DNA of 64,000 nucleotides, taken from Clostridium cuniculi. Its GTDB lineage: Bacteria > Bacillota > Clostridia > Clostridiales > Clostridiaceae. Made by a program: the position numbers and the translations under genes. Positions 31,636-40,859 of this stretch are shown in pieces (positions within the stretch are counted from its first letter, which is position 1; each line of letters begins with the position of its first letter). The DNA lies in assembly GCF_004353185.1 (NCBI RefSeq), contig NZ_SMUS01000013.1, positions 1 through 64,000 on the forward strand, read 5' to 3'. The notes beneath the pieces were generated by a model. That model was not told where the DNA came from and ran no database searches. It saw only the letters and a list, made by a program, of their open reading frames with translations.

Positions 31636-31876
31636 TTCTATGAAAAGAAGAGTACTTATTCAATAGTATTTTACAGCGAGTAGGGGTAGAGTGTAAGCCC
31701 TATAAAATACTGAATAAGGAAAAGGGACTTGGAGAAGCTACTTAAGTATAAAGAGATTTATATAAGGGTATGCCGTTAACTGCGTTAAAGTTTTGAGTGA
31801 ACTAAGTTTTTAGTTAAATTGAGTGGTACCGCGGAAATATTCCGTCTCTTTTGTATGAAAGGAGACGGATTTTTTA
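31636..31876 (+). promoter_or_regulatory. argS: T-box riboswitch controlling argS
   Basis: The leader holds a long Stem I (TTATTCAATAGTATTTTA pairing with the later TATAAAATACTGAATAA), the T-box sequence TGGTACCGCGG at 31824-31834, and a terminator hairpin CCGTCTC / GAGACGG with six T residues at 31870-31875. Uncharged tRNA-Arg should pair with the TGGT bulge and favour the antiterminator, allowing argS expression. The codon AGG (Arg) sits where the specifier is expected (GAAAAGGGA after Stem I), but I assign this with low confidence. Confidence 0.93.
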
Positions 31877-31906
31877 TATTTTAATACAGAAACAGGAGGT
31901 AAGGTT

Positions 31907-33664
31907 ATGAAATTATTTATTGATGAAATAAATGAAGTAGTTAAAAATGCTTTTGAAGAGCTAGGATACGAAAGAGAAACAGGAAGGGTTAATGTATCAA
32001 ATAGACCTGATTTATGCCAATATCAATGTAATGGAGCTTTAGCAAATGCAAAGAAGCATAAGAAGGCACCTATGATAATAGCTCAAGAGGTTGTAGAAAA
32101 GTTAAATGATAATAAGATTTTCTCAAAACTAGAAGCTGTTGCACCTGGATTTATTAATATGAATATTAATGATGAATTCTTAATAGAATATGTTAATAAG
32201 ATGAACAAAGATGAGAACTTTGGAGTTTCAAAAGCTACAGAAATTAAAAAGATAGTTGTTGATTACGGTGGAGCAAATGTTGCTAAGCCACTACACATTG
32301 GACATTTAAGATCAGCAATAATTGGAGAAAGTATAAAAAGAATTGCAAAGTTTTTAGGTCATGATGTTGTTGGTGATGTTCACTTAGGTGACTGGGGACT
32401 TCAAATGGGAATGGTAATATCAGAGGTTGAAAGAAGAAATCCTTCTTTACCATATTTTGATGAAAACTTTACTGGAGAATATCCAGCAGAAGCTCCATTT
32501 ACAATAGATGAACTTGAAGATATATATCCATATGCAAGTAAGCTTGCTAAAAGTGATGAAAAAGTAATGGAAGCTGCTAAGCAAGCTACAGTTGAACTTC
32601 AACAAGGTAGAAGAGGATATGTTGCTCTATGGAAACATATATTAAATGTTTCAGTTACTGACTTAAAGAAAAACTATGGAGCATTAGATGTTGATTTTGA
32701 ATTATGGAATGGTGAAAGTGATGCACAAAAATTCATTCCAGCAATGATAGAAGAATTAAAAGAAAAAGGATTTGCACAAGAAAGTGAAGGAGCTTTAGTA
32801 TTTGATGTAAGTGAAGAAACTGATAAGAGTCCAGTTCCACCACTACTATTATTAAAGTCTGATGGAGCATCTTTATATGGAACTACTGACTTAGCTACAG
32901 TTGTAGAAAGAGTTAGAGATATGAAAGCAGATGAAATAATTTATCTAGCAGATAAGAGACAAGGACTTCACTATGAACAATTCTTTAGAGCTGCTAAAAA
33001 ATCAGGAATAGCACATGAGGATACTGTTTTAGATTTCATAGGATTTGGTACTATGAATGGAAAAGATGGAAAGCCATTTAAGACTCGTGAAGGTGGAGTA
33101 ATGAGACTTGCAGATTTAATAAATATGATTAAAGAGGCAGGTAAAGAAAAGCTTAAGGATAACAAAAATATTGCAGAAGAAGATGTTGAAGAAATTTCTT
33201 CAAAGGTTGGTTTAGCTGCATTAAAATATGGTGACTTATCAAACCAAGCATCTAAGGATTATGTATTTGATATAGATAGATTTGCTTCTTTTGAAGGAAA
33301 TACAGGACCATATATTTTATATACAATAGTAAGAATTAAATCTATATTAAATAAATCAGAAGGATTTAATGCTGAAAATAGTATTTTAGTACCTCAAAGC
33401 GAATCAGAAAGAGGATTAATGCTTCAATTATCTAAATTTAATGAAGTTATAGAGTTAAGCTTCAGAGATAGAGCACCTCATAAAATTTGCGAATTTATAT
33501 ATGAATTATCTAATAACTTTAATAAGTTCTATAATGACACTAGAATATTAGCTGAAGAAGATGAATCTAAGAAAGCTTCTTGGTTAAGTTTAATAAATCT
33601 TGTTAAAAATGTTTTAGAGCAAGGATTAGATTTATTAGGCATGGAAAGTGTAGAAAGAATGTAA
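31907..33664 (+). CDS. argS: Arginine-tRNA ligase
   Basis: This class I synthetase charges tRNA-Arg. The 585-residue protein has the N-terminal Add-1 domain, the HIGH motif in KPLHIGHLRSA (about 123-133), and the C-terminal DALR anticodon-binding domain with GLAALKYGDLSNQ and FIYELSNNFNKFYND. The KMSK site is the noncanonical GKPFKTREGG, as is common in ArgRS. Expression is expected to be controlled by the T-box element directly upstream. Confidence 0.97.
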   Translation: MKLFIDEINEVVKNAFEELGYERETGRVNVSNRPDLCQYQCNGALANAKKHKKAPMIIAQEVVEKLNDNKIFSKLEAVAPGFINMNINDEFLIEYVNKMNKDENFGVSKATEIKKIVVDYGGANVAKPLHIGHLRSAIIGESIKRIAKFLGHDVVGDVHLGDWGLQMGMVISEVERRNPSLPYFDENFTGEYPAEAPFTIDELEDIYPYASKLAKSDEKVMEAAKQATVELQQGRRGYVALWKHILNVSVTDLKKNYGALDVDFELWNGESDAQKFIPAMIEELKEKGFAQESEGALVFDVSEETDKSPVPPLLLLKSDGASLYGTTDLATVVERVRDMKADEIIYLADKRQGLHYEQFFRAAKKSGIAHEDTVLDFIGFGTMNGKDGKPFKTREGGVMRLADLINMIKEAGKEKLKDNKNIAEEDVEEISSKVGLAALKYGDLSNQASKDYVFDIDRFASFEGNTGPYILYTIVRIKSILNKSEGFNAENSILVPQSESERGLMLQLSKFNEVIELSFRDRAPHKICEFIYELSNNFNKFYNDTRILAEEDESKKASWLSLINLVKNVLEQGLDLLGMESVERM

Positions 33665-33668
33665 TTTA

Positions 33669-33711
33669 AATAAGCTGTATCAAAATTATGATTTTGATAC
33701 AGCTTATTTTT
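33669..33711 (+). terminator. Terminator after argS
   Basis: A perfect 18-base stem (AATAAGCTGTATCAAAAT and its complement) with a TATG loop is followed by T residues. Confidence 0.93.
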
Positions 33712-33770
33712 ATCAATTTTTAATGGGAATAAAAATATAATATACTAATCAATAAATTCGGGAGATAAGA

Positions 33771-33998
33771 ATGTATAGAATTGAAGTTAAAGATTTAGGT
33801 GAAAATAGTGCAAGTGTTTCAAAAGTAATGAAACATATAAGTTATAAGGAATTATACAATTTGGTTAAGCCTTTCATAAAAGAGGAACATCTATCTTTTT
33901 CACTTCCTAATGACTGCACCGATGGTAAAGAGTGGGGAAATATATATTCATATGATAAACCTATTGGACAAATTTTAATAACTTTTATAGAGGAATGA
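33771..33998 (+). CDS. Hypothetical protein, 75 residues
   Basis: This small acidic protein starts MYRIEVKDLGENSASV and ends GQILITFIEE. I do not recognise a family. It has a GGGAGA ribosome site seven bases before the ATG and is enclosed by its own terminators, so it looks like a real single-gene unit. No signal peptide, membrane helix or cysteine pair is seen; it has a single cysteine, in NDCTDG. Confidence 0.75.
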   Translation: MYRIEVKDLGENSASVSKVMKHISYKELYNLVKPFIKEEHLSFSLPNDCTDGKEWGNIYSYDKPIGQILITFIEE

Positions 33999-34003
33999 GA
34001 AGA

Positions 34004-34039
34004 AAAAAAGTATTAGATTTTTTGACCTAATACTTTTTT
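34004..34039. terminator. Bidirectional terminator between the 75-residue gene and the malic enzyme
   Basis: The stem AAAAAAGTATTAG / CTAATACTTTTTT has A and T runs on both strands and lies between converging genes. Confidence 0.88.
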
Positions 34040-34046
34040 ATTATTA

Positions 34047-35219
34047 TTATATAGTTGCAACTCCACTTTTAATTGCAGCTTCTTTAACAGCTTCAGCAAC
34101 TTTTTTTTGCACATCTAAGTTAAATGCCTTTGGAATTATATAATTAGGATTTAGTTCTTCCTTTGAAACAGAGTTAGCAATTGCATAAGCAGCTGCTATT
34201 TTCATTTCTTCATTTATTTCAGTGGCTCTAACATCTAAAGCACCTCTGAATATTCCTGGAAAAGCTAAAACATTATTTATTTGATTAGGGAAATCAGAAC
34301 GCCCAGTACCAATTACTTTAGCTCCAGCCTCTTTTGCATCATCAGGGAATATTTCAGGCGTAGGATTAGCCATAGCAAATATAATAGCATCATCATTCAT
34401 AGATGATACCATTTCCTTCGATACTATATTAGGAGCCGAAACACCTATAAACACGTCGGCATTTTTAATAACATCTTTTAATATTCCAGATTCGTTATTA
34501 GGATTAGTAATTTGAGATAGTTCTTCAAAGTATTTATTTGAATAAGTAGTATCTCTATTTAGAGCACCCTCTCTATCACAGATAACTATATTTTTAGCAC
34601 CATAAGATAATAAAAGTTTAGTTATTGCAGTTCCGGCTGAACCAGCACCATTAACAACAATTTTTAAGTCCTCAATATTTTTATTAACTATTTTTAAAGC
34701 ATTTATTAATCCTGATAGAACTATAATAGCTGTTCCATGCTGATCATCATGGAAAACTGGTATATTTAATTTTTCCTTTAGTTTTTTCTCTATTTCAAAA
34801 CATCTAGGAGCAGATATATCTTCTAAGTTTATTCCACCTAAAGTAGGTGCAATTCTAACCACAGTATCAACAATTTCATCTACTTCTTTAGTATCTAGAA
34901 CTATTGGAAAAGCATCTACATTAGCAAATTCTTTAAATAATATAGACTTACCTTCCATTACTGGCAAAGAAGCTAGAGGACCAATATCTCCAAGTCCTAA
35001 AACAGCAGTACCATCAGAAATAACAGCAACTGTATTCCACTTTCTGGTGTATAAGTAAGCAGTAGATGGATCTTTATGTATCTCTCTACATGGTTCAGCA
35101 ACACCAGGGGTATAGGCAAGGGATAAATCTTTTTCATTAGTAATTTTAACTCTTGAAGTTATTTCTAATTTACCTTTTAATTCTTTATGAAATTTTAGCG
35201 ACTCTTCATATATATTCAT
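34047..35219 (-). CDS. NAD(P)-dependent malic enzyme
   Basis: The enzyme decarboxylates malate to pyruvate. The 390-residue protein is the short bacterial form without the phosphotransacetylase-like extension. It shows LAYTPGVAEPC near residue 30, the metal site segment FHDDQHGTAI, and the NAD(P)-binding motif VNGAGSAGTAITKLL. A GGAGGAG ribosome site supports the start. It is divergent from purA and is likely an independent metabolic gene. Confidence 0.95.
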   Translation of the reverse strand: MNIYEESLKFHKELKGKLEITSRVKITNEKDLSLAYTPGVAEPCREIHKDPSTAYLYTRKWNTVAVISDGTAVLGLGDIGPLASLPVMEGKSILFKEFANVDAFPIVLDTKEVDEIVDTVVRIAPTLGGINLEDISAPRCFEIEKKLKEKLNIPVFHDDQHGTAIIVLSGLINALKIVNKNIEDLKIVVNGAGSAGTAITKLLLSYGAKNIVICDREGALNRDTTYSNKYFEELSQITNPNNESGILKDVIKNADVFIGVSAPNIVSKEMVSSMNDDAIIFAMANPTPEIFPDDAKEAGAKVIGTGRSDFPNQINNVLAFPGIFRGALDVRATEINEEMKIAAAYAIANSVSKEELNPNYIIPKAFNLDVQKKVAEAVKEAAIKSGVATI

Positions 35220-35393
35220 AATACGACTCCTCCAGAAAATATATTTATAATACTATTATACGAATTATATTTATAGAAGGCAAAAAAATATTCGTAGAAA
35301 TATTGAAATTTTACAATGACTCTGATACCATGTTAAATGGGATTGCAATCTAATACAATCCATTAGTATGTCTTAAGAGGAGGCAATGTGTAG

Positions 35394-36680
35394 ATGTCAG
35401 CATTTATTGTTTTAGGAGCTCAATGGGGAGATGAAGGTAAAGGGAAAATGACAGACTACCTAGCTGAAGAAGCAAATGTAGTTGTCAGATATCAAGGTGG
35501 TAATAATGCAGGTCATACTGTAGAAGTTGGAGATAAACAATATAAACTTCACTTAATACCATCAGGGATATTACATGATGAAAAACTTAATGTAATAGGA
35601 AATGGTGTAGTAGTAGATCCTATGGCTTTCTTTTCTGAAATTGATTACTTACAAGAAGAAGGAGTTAAAGTTACTCCAGAAAAATTAATAGTTAGTGATA
35701 GAGCACATGTTATTATGCCATATCATAAGGTTCTAGATAGATTAAAAGAAAAAGCTAGAGGTAAAAATGATATCGGAACTACAGGTAAAGGTATCGGACC
35801 TTGCTATACTGATAAGTTTGAGAGATGTGGTATAAGAGTTTGTGATCTTATAGATAAAGAAGTATTTAAAGAAAAACTTATGGAAAATATCGAAATGAAG
35901 AACAAGTATATTGTTAATGTTCTTGGTGGAGAAGCATTAAGTTTTGATGAAATATATGAAGAGTATTCTAAATATGGTGAGAAATTAAAGCCATTCGTAA
36001 AGGATACATCAGTAAGAGTTTATAATGAAATCAAAGAAGATAAAACAGTTTTATTTGAGGGTGCCCAAGGAATGTTATTAGATATAGACTATGGTACATA
36101 TCCATATGTAACATCATCAAATACAACTGCGGGTGGAGTAGCTAATGGTGTTGGTATAGGACCAAATATGATTACTAATGCTGTAGGTATAGCTAAGGCT
36201 TATACTACAAGAGTTGGTAAAGGACCTTTCCCAACAGAGTTAGAAAATGAAACTGGAGAATGGATAAGAGAAAAAGGTCATGAGTATGGAGTAACTACAG
36301 GTAGATCAAGAAGATGTGGTTGGCTTGATATAGTTATATTAAAAACTTCAGTTAGAGTTAGTGGATTAACTTCACTAGCTGTAACTAAAATAGATACATT
36401 AGCTGGTTTAGAAAAAGTTATGATGTGTGTTGGATATAAGTTTAATGACGAAGTTATAGATTACTTCCCAGCTAGCTTAGAAGACTTAGCTAAATGTGAA
36501 CCTATATATGAAGAATTTGATGGATGGGATGAAAGTGTGGCAGAAGCTAGAAGCTACGAAGAATTACACCCTAATGCAAGAAAATACTTAGAAAGAATTG
36601 AAGAATTAACTCAAACTAGAATTTCAATTGTTTCAGTAGGTCCAAGAAGAGATCAAACTATGAGAGTTAAGCCTCTATAA
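35394..36680 (+). CDS. purA: Adenylosuccinate synthetase
   Basis: PurA makes adenylosuccinate from IMP, GTP and aspartate in AMP synthesis. The 428-residue protein has the P-loop [14 protein letters not shown] at the start, the [11 protein letters not shown] segment, and the later [12 protein letters not shown] block. The start follows an AGGAGG site eight bases upstream. The 170-base upstream gap has a small GGATTG / CAATCC hairpin but no recognised purine riboswitch. Confidence 0.98.
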   Translation: MSAFIVLGAQWGDEGKGKMTDYLAEEANVVVRYQGGNNAGHTVEVGDKQYKLHLIPSGILHDEKLNVIGNGVVVDPMAFFSEIDYLQEEGVKVTPEKLIVSDRAHVIMPYHKVLDRLKEKARGKNDIGTTGKGIGPCYTDKFERCGIRVCDLIDKEVFKEKLMENIEMKNKYIVNVLGGEALSFDEIYEEYSKYGEKLKPFVKDTSVRVYNEIKEDKTVLFEGAQGMLLDIDYGTYPYVTSSNTTAGGVANGVGIGPNMITNAVGIAKAYTTRVGKGPFPTELENETGEWIREKGHEYGVTTGRSRRCGWLDIVILKTSVRVSGLTSLAVTKIDTLAGLEKVMMCVGYKFNDEVIDYFPASLEDLAKCEPIYEEFDGWDESVAEARSYEELHPNARKYLERIEELTQTRISIVSVGPRRDQTMRVKPL

Positions 36681-36694
36681 TATAAAGTTTATTT

Positions 36695-36726
36695 AGCCGT
36701 ATAAAATATTTTATACGGCTTTTTAT
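36695..36726 (+). terminator. Terminator after purA
   Basis: The 26-base palindrome built on AGCCGTATAAAAT and its complement (36695-36720) is followed by a T-rich tract. Confidence 0.9.
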
Positions 36727-36782
36727 ATTTGTATAATATTAATTTATAATGTGCAGAATATTAATAAGTAAAATTATAAGAG

Positions 36783-36992
36783 GTGCATATTATGGTTGAT
36801 AAGTATACAAGTTTATGTGATGCAATTGCCGAAAATCCTATAGCTGCTGATATATTAATGAGTTATGGAATAGCAACATATGATATTACAGAAAATCAAT
36901 TTTCATCTTTAGAAGAAATATCGATAAGGTATGGAATAGATATTAATTCTATTGTAAATCAAATTAATAGCGGATTAGCGAACTTATATTAA
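36783..36992 (+). CDS. DUF1858-like protein without cysteines of the family motif
   Basis: A 69-residue protein with the DUF1858 helical pattern: ITENPIAADILMSYGI-type segment here as ENPIAADILMSYGI, and a C-terminal EISIRYGIDINSIVNQI helix. The cysteine motif expected between these helices (CxGC) is replaced by ATYDITENQ. It lies next to a canonical family member and is probably a diverged paralogue. The family's function is not established. Confidence 0.72.
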   Translation: MHIMVDKYTSLCDAIAENPIAADILMSYGIATYDITENQFSSLEEISIRYGIDINSIVNQINSGLANLY

Positions 36993-37072
36993 GATTATTT
37001 AATTGAACTTTACATATTTTTCATATAAAATAGTTTTATTAAATAATTTTAAGAAAGGTTGGGTGATTAAGC

Positions 37073-37255
37073 ATGATTACAAAAGATATGACAATTGGAG
37101 AAATAATAAAAATAAATGCTAATAAGGCTGATATCTTAATGAGTTTTGGAATGGGATGTGTTGGATGCCCATCTGCACAAGCAGAAACAGTTGAAGAAGC
37201 TGCATACGTTCACGGAATAAATTTAGAAGAATTATTAGAAGCTTTAAATAGATAA
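37073..37255 (+). CDS. DUF1858 domain protein
   Basis: A 60-residue protein of the DUF1858 family: TIGEIIKINANKADILMSFGMGCVGCPSAQ, then ETVEEAAYVHGINLEELLEAL. The CVGC pair is intact, so a metal or redox role is plausible. Such domains are often linked to hydroxylamine reductase-like or radical SAM systems, but none is nearby here. It has its own ribosome site (GGTTGG is weak) and a downstream terminator. Confidence 0.88.
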   Translation: MITKDMTIGEIIKINANKADILMSFGMGCVGCPSAQAETVEEAAYVHGINLEELLEALNR

Positions 37256-37262
37256 AAATATT

Positions 37263-37288
37263 AGAACCCATTTTTATGGGTTCTTTTT
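37263..37288 (+). terminator. Terminator after the DUF1858 gene
   Basis: The AGAACCCA / TGGGTTCT hairpin is followed by a short T-run. Confidence 0.88.
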
Positions 37289-37317
37289 GATAGCTTAAAG
37301 AAGAAGGGGTGCCGATA

Positions 37318-38079
37318 GTGGGAATAGTTACAGAAAGAGAATATGAAGTACATTATTATGAAACTAATTATAGATTAGAATGTAAAATGTCATCTATAAT
37401 TAATTATTTTTGTGATATAGGAGGCAAGCAATCAGAGGAATTAGGTGTTGGAATTGATTATTTAACAGAGAGAAGATTGGCTTATGTTTTTTATAGATAT
37501 GATATAAAGGTAAACAGATATCCTAAATATGGAGAAAAAATAAGAGTAGTGACAATGGCTAAGAGCTTTAAAAAGTTTTATGCTTCAAGAGCTTATGAAA
37601 TATATGATGAAAATAATGAGAAAATAGTAGAAGGAGAGGGAATTTTCCTATTAATAAATATAGATAGGAGAAGAGCTGTAAGAATTCCAGAAGATCAATA
37701 TATAGCATATGGAGTAGATATTGAAAATTGTCCAGATATTAAGTTAACTAAATTAGAAAAGTTGACTAAAGAAATGGATAAGAATAATTTTAAAGTTAGA
37801 TATGGTGATATAGATTCTAATATGCACGTAAATAATGTTAAATATGTTGAGTGGGCAGTAGAGTCACTTCCATTGGATATTGTTTTAAATTATGAACTTA
37901 AGGAGTTAAGTGTAGTATTTGAAAAAGAATGTAGATATGGAGCTGAAATAAGTGCTTCATATGAAATAAAAGAAAATGAAGATGAAGAGGGATTGGTAAT
38001 ACTTCATAAGATTGCTGATACTGAAGGAAAAGAATTAACTGTACTAATTAGCAAATGGAAAAAGTTAATGTCAAATTAG
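37318..38079 (+). CDS. Acyl-ACP thioesterase
   Basis: The enzyme releases fatty acids from acyl carrier protein. The 253-residue protein has two hotdog domains in tandem: residues 1-125 with YEVHYYETNYRLECKM and the VNRYPKYGEKIRV strand, and residues 135-253 with the active-site-like DIDSNMHVNNVKYVEW motif. I choose the second of two in-frame GTG codons because AAGGGGTG overlaps the first and is correctly spaced for this one; the product would begin MGIVTERE. Confidence 0.9.
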   Translation: MGIVTEREYEVHYYETNYRLECKMSSIINYFCDIGGKQSEELGVGIDYLTERRLAYVFYRYDIKVNRYPKYGEKIRVVTMAKSFKKFYASRAYEIYDENNEKIVEGEGIFLLINIDRRRAVRIPEDQYIAYGVDIENCPDIKLTKLEKLTKEMDKNNFKVRYGDIDSNMHVNNVKYVEWAVESLPLDIVLNYELKELSVVFEKECRYGAEISASYEIKENEDEEGLVILHKIADTEGKELTVLISKWKKLMSN

Positions 38080-38085
38080 AATAGA

Positions 38086-38137
38086 AAAAGTAGCAAACTT
38101 TAAAAAAATATTTTTAAGGTTTGCTATTTTTTTATAG
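38086..38137. terminator. Bidirectional terminator between thioesterase and flavoprotein genes
   Basis: The stem TAGCAAACTTT / AAGGTTTGCTA has A and T runs on both sides and separates two converging genes. Confidence 0.82.
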
Positions 38138-38152
38138 AAATTAATATTTAAT

Positions 38153-39397
38153 CTATATATTTTGAGCAATTGATGTTGCTACAGTATAGCCAGAACTCCA
38201 AGCCCATTGAAGATTAAATCCACCACAATCTCCATGAACATCTAATATTTCGCCACAAAAATAAAGGTTAGGAATTATTTTAGATTCTAATGTATCATAG
38301 TTAATATCTTTAGTATTAACTCCGCCAACAGTAACTTGTGCTTGATTAAAATCATTAGTTCCAGTACAAGTAAACTTCCAAGATTTTAGAGTACTTATTA
38401 ATTTCATTTTTTCTTTCCATGAAAGTTCATAACATGGCATTTGAAGATTAGTTATTCCACACTCTTTTAATAAGATAGGGATTATTTTCTTATGAATTAC
38501 ACCAACCAAAGCATTAATTATAGGTCTATGGCTAAGAAGTGCAAAATGACATTCTAAGAAATCTTCTAAATCTTCTTTTGAATAGCTAGGTAATAAATCT
38601 ACTACAACTTCAGTTTTCTTTTTATTAAATATATTTTGAGATGCTAAAGCTGATATTTGAAGAATAGGAGGTCCTGATATTCCGTAGTCCGTAAATAAGA
38701 TTTCTCCAAAATCCTTTTTTACAACTTCATCATTAACTAAAAGCGTTGCGTATCCATCAAATTTAACTCCGGATAAGGCTTTTAGAGAATGATAGTCTAA
38801 TTTTAATTGAACTATTCCAGGAACTAATGGTGTTATTGAATGACCTAAATTTTTTGCAATATTATAGCCACTACCATCGGAACCTGTTTTAGGTGCTGTT
38901 TTTCCTCCACAGGCTAAAACAACTTTATTAGCTGTGAATAATTTATATTCTTCATTAGTTGTGGATAACTTAAATTTTTTTCCGCTGTGGATATCTTTTA
39001 TTTTGCAGTTTGTGTATAAAGGTATATTTCTATCTTCAATAGCCATTTTTAAAATATCCACAACAGAAGAAGCTTGAAGTGATTGTGGATAAAGTTTACC
39101 TGTAGGTAATGCCACAATTGGAAGTCCTAAAGATAGAAAGAAATTTTTTGTATCTTCAAGTGAAAACTTATCTAAAGCAGTAAATTGAAAATTAGGATTT
39201 GAACTATGGTAATTAATAAAGGGTGGTTTTATACAATTATTTGATATATTACATCTACCATTACCTGTAGTCAAAATCTTTTTCCCAATTCTATCAGTGC
39301 CTTCAACAATTGCAACATCTATTCCAAAATCTTTAGCAGTAATAGCAGCAATTAAGCCAGAAGCTCCACCGCCAACAATTATTAAATCATGATGCAA
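38153..39397 (-). CDS. HI0933/YhiN-family NAD(P)/FAD-dependent oxidoreductase
   Basis: The 414-residue protein has an N-terminal FAD-binding Rossmann fold (HHDLIIVGGGASGLIAAITA), a KILTTGNGRCNISN motif, and the C-terminal segment ILDVHGDCGGFNLQWAWSSGY typical of HI0933-like flavoproteins. I place the start at TTG because AAAGGAGTG lies six bases before it; an ATG six codons upstream overlaps that site and has no ribosome site. The physiological substrate of the family is unknown. Confidence 0.9.
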   Translation of the reverse strand: MHHDLIIVGGGASGLIAAITAKDFGIDVAIVEGTDRIGKKILTTGNGRCNISNNCIKPPFINYHSSNPNFQFTALDKFSLEDTKNFFLSLGLPIVALPTGKLYPQSLQASSVVDILKMAIEDRNIPLYTNCKIKDIHSGKKFKLSTTNEEYKLFTANKVVLACGGKTAPKTGSDGSGYNIAKNLGHSITPLVPGIVQLKLDYHSLKALSGVKFDGYATLLVNDEVVKKDFGEILFTDYGISGPPILQISALASQNIFNKKKTEVVVDLLPSYSKEDLEDFLECHFALLSHRPIINALVGVIHKKIIPILLKECGITNLQMPCYELSWKEKMKLISTLKSWKFTCTGTNDFNQAQVTVGGVNTKDINYDTLESKIIPNLYFCGEILDVHGDCGGFNLQWAWSSGYTVATSIAQNI

Positions 39398-39491
39398 ATT
39401 AAACACTCCTTTCATATAACTAAATTGTTCGTTACGTGGAAGCGAAAAAATGAAATATCTATTTTCCAGTAACCGTGAAATTTTTACCTAG

Positions 39492-39589
39492 AATTTATAT
39501 AATTGATTCCGTAAAGTTTTTAAACTCGCTATTCGCTCAAACAGTAAAAACTTCTTTACGCAACTTTACTTCATCAATTATTAAATTTA
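39492..39589. repeat. Large imperfect palindrome A
   Basis: Outer arms AATTTATATAATTGAT / ATCAATTATTAAATTT enclose CGTAAAG-TTTTTA and its complement, with the loop containing CTCGCTATTCGCTC. The whole segment can fold into one long hairpin of about 98 bases. It has no coding potential I can support and lies in a gene-free gap of about 590 bases (39398-39986). Confidence 0.7.
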
Positions 39590-39642
39590 TGAGTATTTCT
39601 TTTTTTAATTGCAGACCTAAGCTTTAAAGCTAGTGATAGAGA

Positions 39643-39835
39643 AAAATTAATGATATAACCGGAAGAAAGTATTATATAATAAGCTTCAGAATTTAATTAT
39701 TATTGTAATAAAATTAGCGTTAAGAAGCTGAGGTAAGCGATAGCGAACTTCGAAGCTTTAGCTAATTTTATGGAAATAATAATATAAATTCTTAGCGAAA
39801 TTATATGACTTAATGGAGGTTATATCATTAATTTT
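39643..39835. repeat. Large imperfect palindrome B
   Basis: An 18-base perfect inverted repeat (AAAATTAATGATATAACC at 39643-39660 and its complement at 39818-39835) closes a 193-base element. The next inner arms also pair over about 45 bases with some mismatches, including AAAATTAGC / GCTAATTTT. The apical region holds AAGCGATAGCGAACTT. It resembles a miniature inverted-repeat element or a structured RNA; no target-site duplication is obvious. The rest of the gap (39836-39986) shows only the ribosome site of the next gene. Confidence 0.75.
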
Positions 39836-39986
39836 CGGCATCACGGCATTAACGCTTTAGTTCACAATATTATTCAATTAAGTATATCTTAATATTTAGC
39901 ATTATGTTCTGCAATAAAAATTATATAATTTGGGTCTAGTAATATAAGTAATAAAATTAAGGAATACTAATAAAGAGGTGAATATA

Positions 39987-40568
39987 ATGAAAGTTAAAAT
40001 AATTAATTCTAATTCTGATGATTATCAAAAGGAATTAAAATTAAGAAGAATGAATTATGACCAAGTAGTAGTTAATTATCCTAATGAAAAGGGAATAAAG
40101 GTTTTTGATAAGGCAGAAGTTCAGTTTATAACAGAAAGTGAAATTGATGAATTCTTAATTAAATATAGTGACTTTTTAAAAATCAAATTAAATAGAGGAA
40201 TATCAGTTGCATTATATAAAGGGATTTTGGATACAATAGAAAATGAGTTAAAAAGTGATTTTAAAAGTTTAAATTTATTAAGAGATAAATATGTTGTAAA
40301 TAAAAGAGGCATATGGGAAAAAGAAATTTTATGTGTAATTAATGATATTATGCCTATAAAGATAATGGCTAATGGACAAAACTTTAAAAAAAGTGGATTT
40401 AATATAAATATTGATGAGATCTCAACAGAGGAATTTTTGGAGATTTGTGCATTTGAAATTAAAAAAATAAATAAAGAAATTAAAGAAAAAGAAGATTTAT
40501 TAGGGAGATATGGGGAAGCAATAGAAAAAATTAAAAACCCATCAAACCCAGTAAAAATGCTAGTTTAG
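39987..40568 (+). CDS. Hypothetical protein, 193 residues
   Basis: I do not recognise this protein. It begins MKVKIINSNSDDYQKEL, is rich in lysine, glutamate and isoleucine, and ends with a predicted amphipathic helix rich in KEIKEKEDLLGRYGEAIEKI. No signal peptide or membrane helix is seen, so it is probably cytosolic. The start is the ATG following GAGGTG at correct spacing; an earlier GTG is part of that site. It sits between the palindromic elements and the tRNA cluster. Confidence 0.72.
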   Translation: MKVKIINSNSDDYQKELKLRRMNYDQVVVNYPNEKGIKVFDKAEVQFITESEIDEFLIKYSDFLKIKLNRGISVALYKGILDTIENELKSDFKSLNLLRDKYVVNKRGIWEKEILCVINDIMPIKIMANGQNFKKSGFNINIDEISTEEFLEICAFEIKKINKEIKEKEDLLGRYGEAIEKIKNPSNPVKMLV

Positions 40569-40621
40569 ATATAGTTAATAAAACATAATAAAAAATATAT
40601 AAAAAAAATTTAAAAAAAGTG

Positions 40622-40650
40622 TTGACACTATATATTTTTTTAGGTATTAT
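40622..40650 (+). promoter_or_regulatory. Promoter of the tRNA cluster
   Basis: TTGACA (40622-40627), a 17-base spacer and TATTAT (40645-40650), with an upstream A-rich tract that could act as an UP element. A GC-rich discriminator region (GCTCGGGAGAGCGCAG) follows. It lies 45 bases before the first tRNA gene. Confidence 0.88.
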
Positions 40651-40694
40651 AGGTAATGTGCTCGGGAGAGCGCAGCAGAAAAGAAAAAAACCTA

Positions 40695-40769
40695 GGCCCC
40701 TTGGTCAAGCGGTCAAGACACCACCCTTTCACGGTGGTAACAGGGGTTCGATTCCCCTAGGGGTCACCA
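40695..40769 (+). tRNA. tRNA-Glu (TTC), copy 1
   Basis: Cloverleaf with acceptor GGCCCCT / AGGGGTC, anticodon stem CCACC / GGTGG, loop CTTTCAC giving anticodon TTC, T-arm GGTTCGATTCC, and encoded CCA. It is the first gene of the tRNA array. Confidence 0.96.
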
Positions 40770-40778
40770 TTAATATTT

Positions 40779-40854
40779 GGAAGCATAGCTCAGCTGGGAG
40801 AGCATCTGCCTTACAAGCAGAGGGTCACAGGTTCGATCCCTGTTGTTTCCACCA
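40779..40854 (+). tRNA. tRNA-Val (TAC), copy 1
   Basis: Acceptor GGAAGCA / TGTTTCC (one G-T pair), anticodon stem TCTGC / GCAGA, loop CTTACAA giving anticodon TAC, encoded CCA. Spacer to tRNA-Glu is nine bases. Confidence 0.96.
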
Positions 40855-40859
40855 AACGC

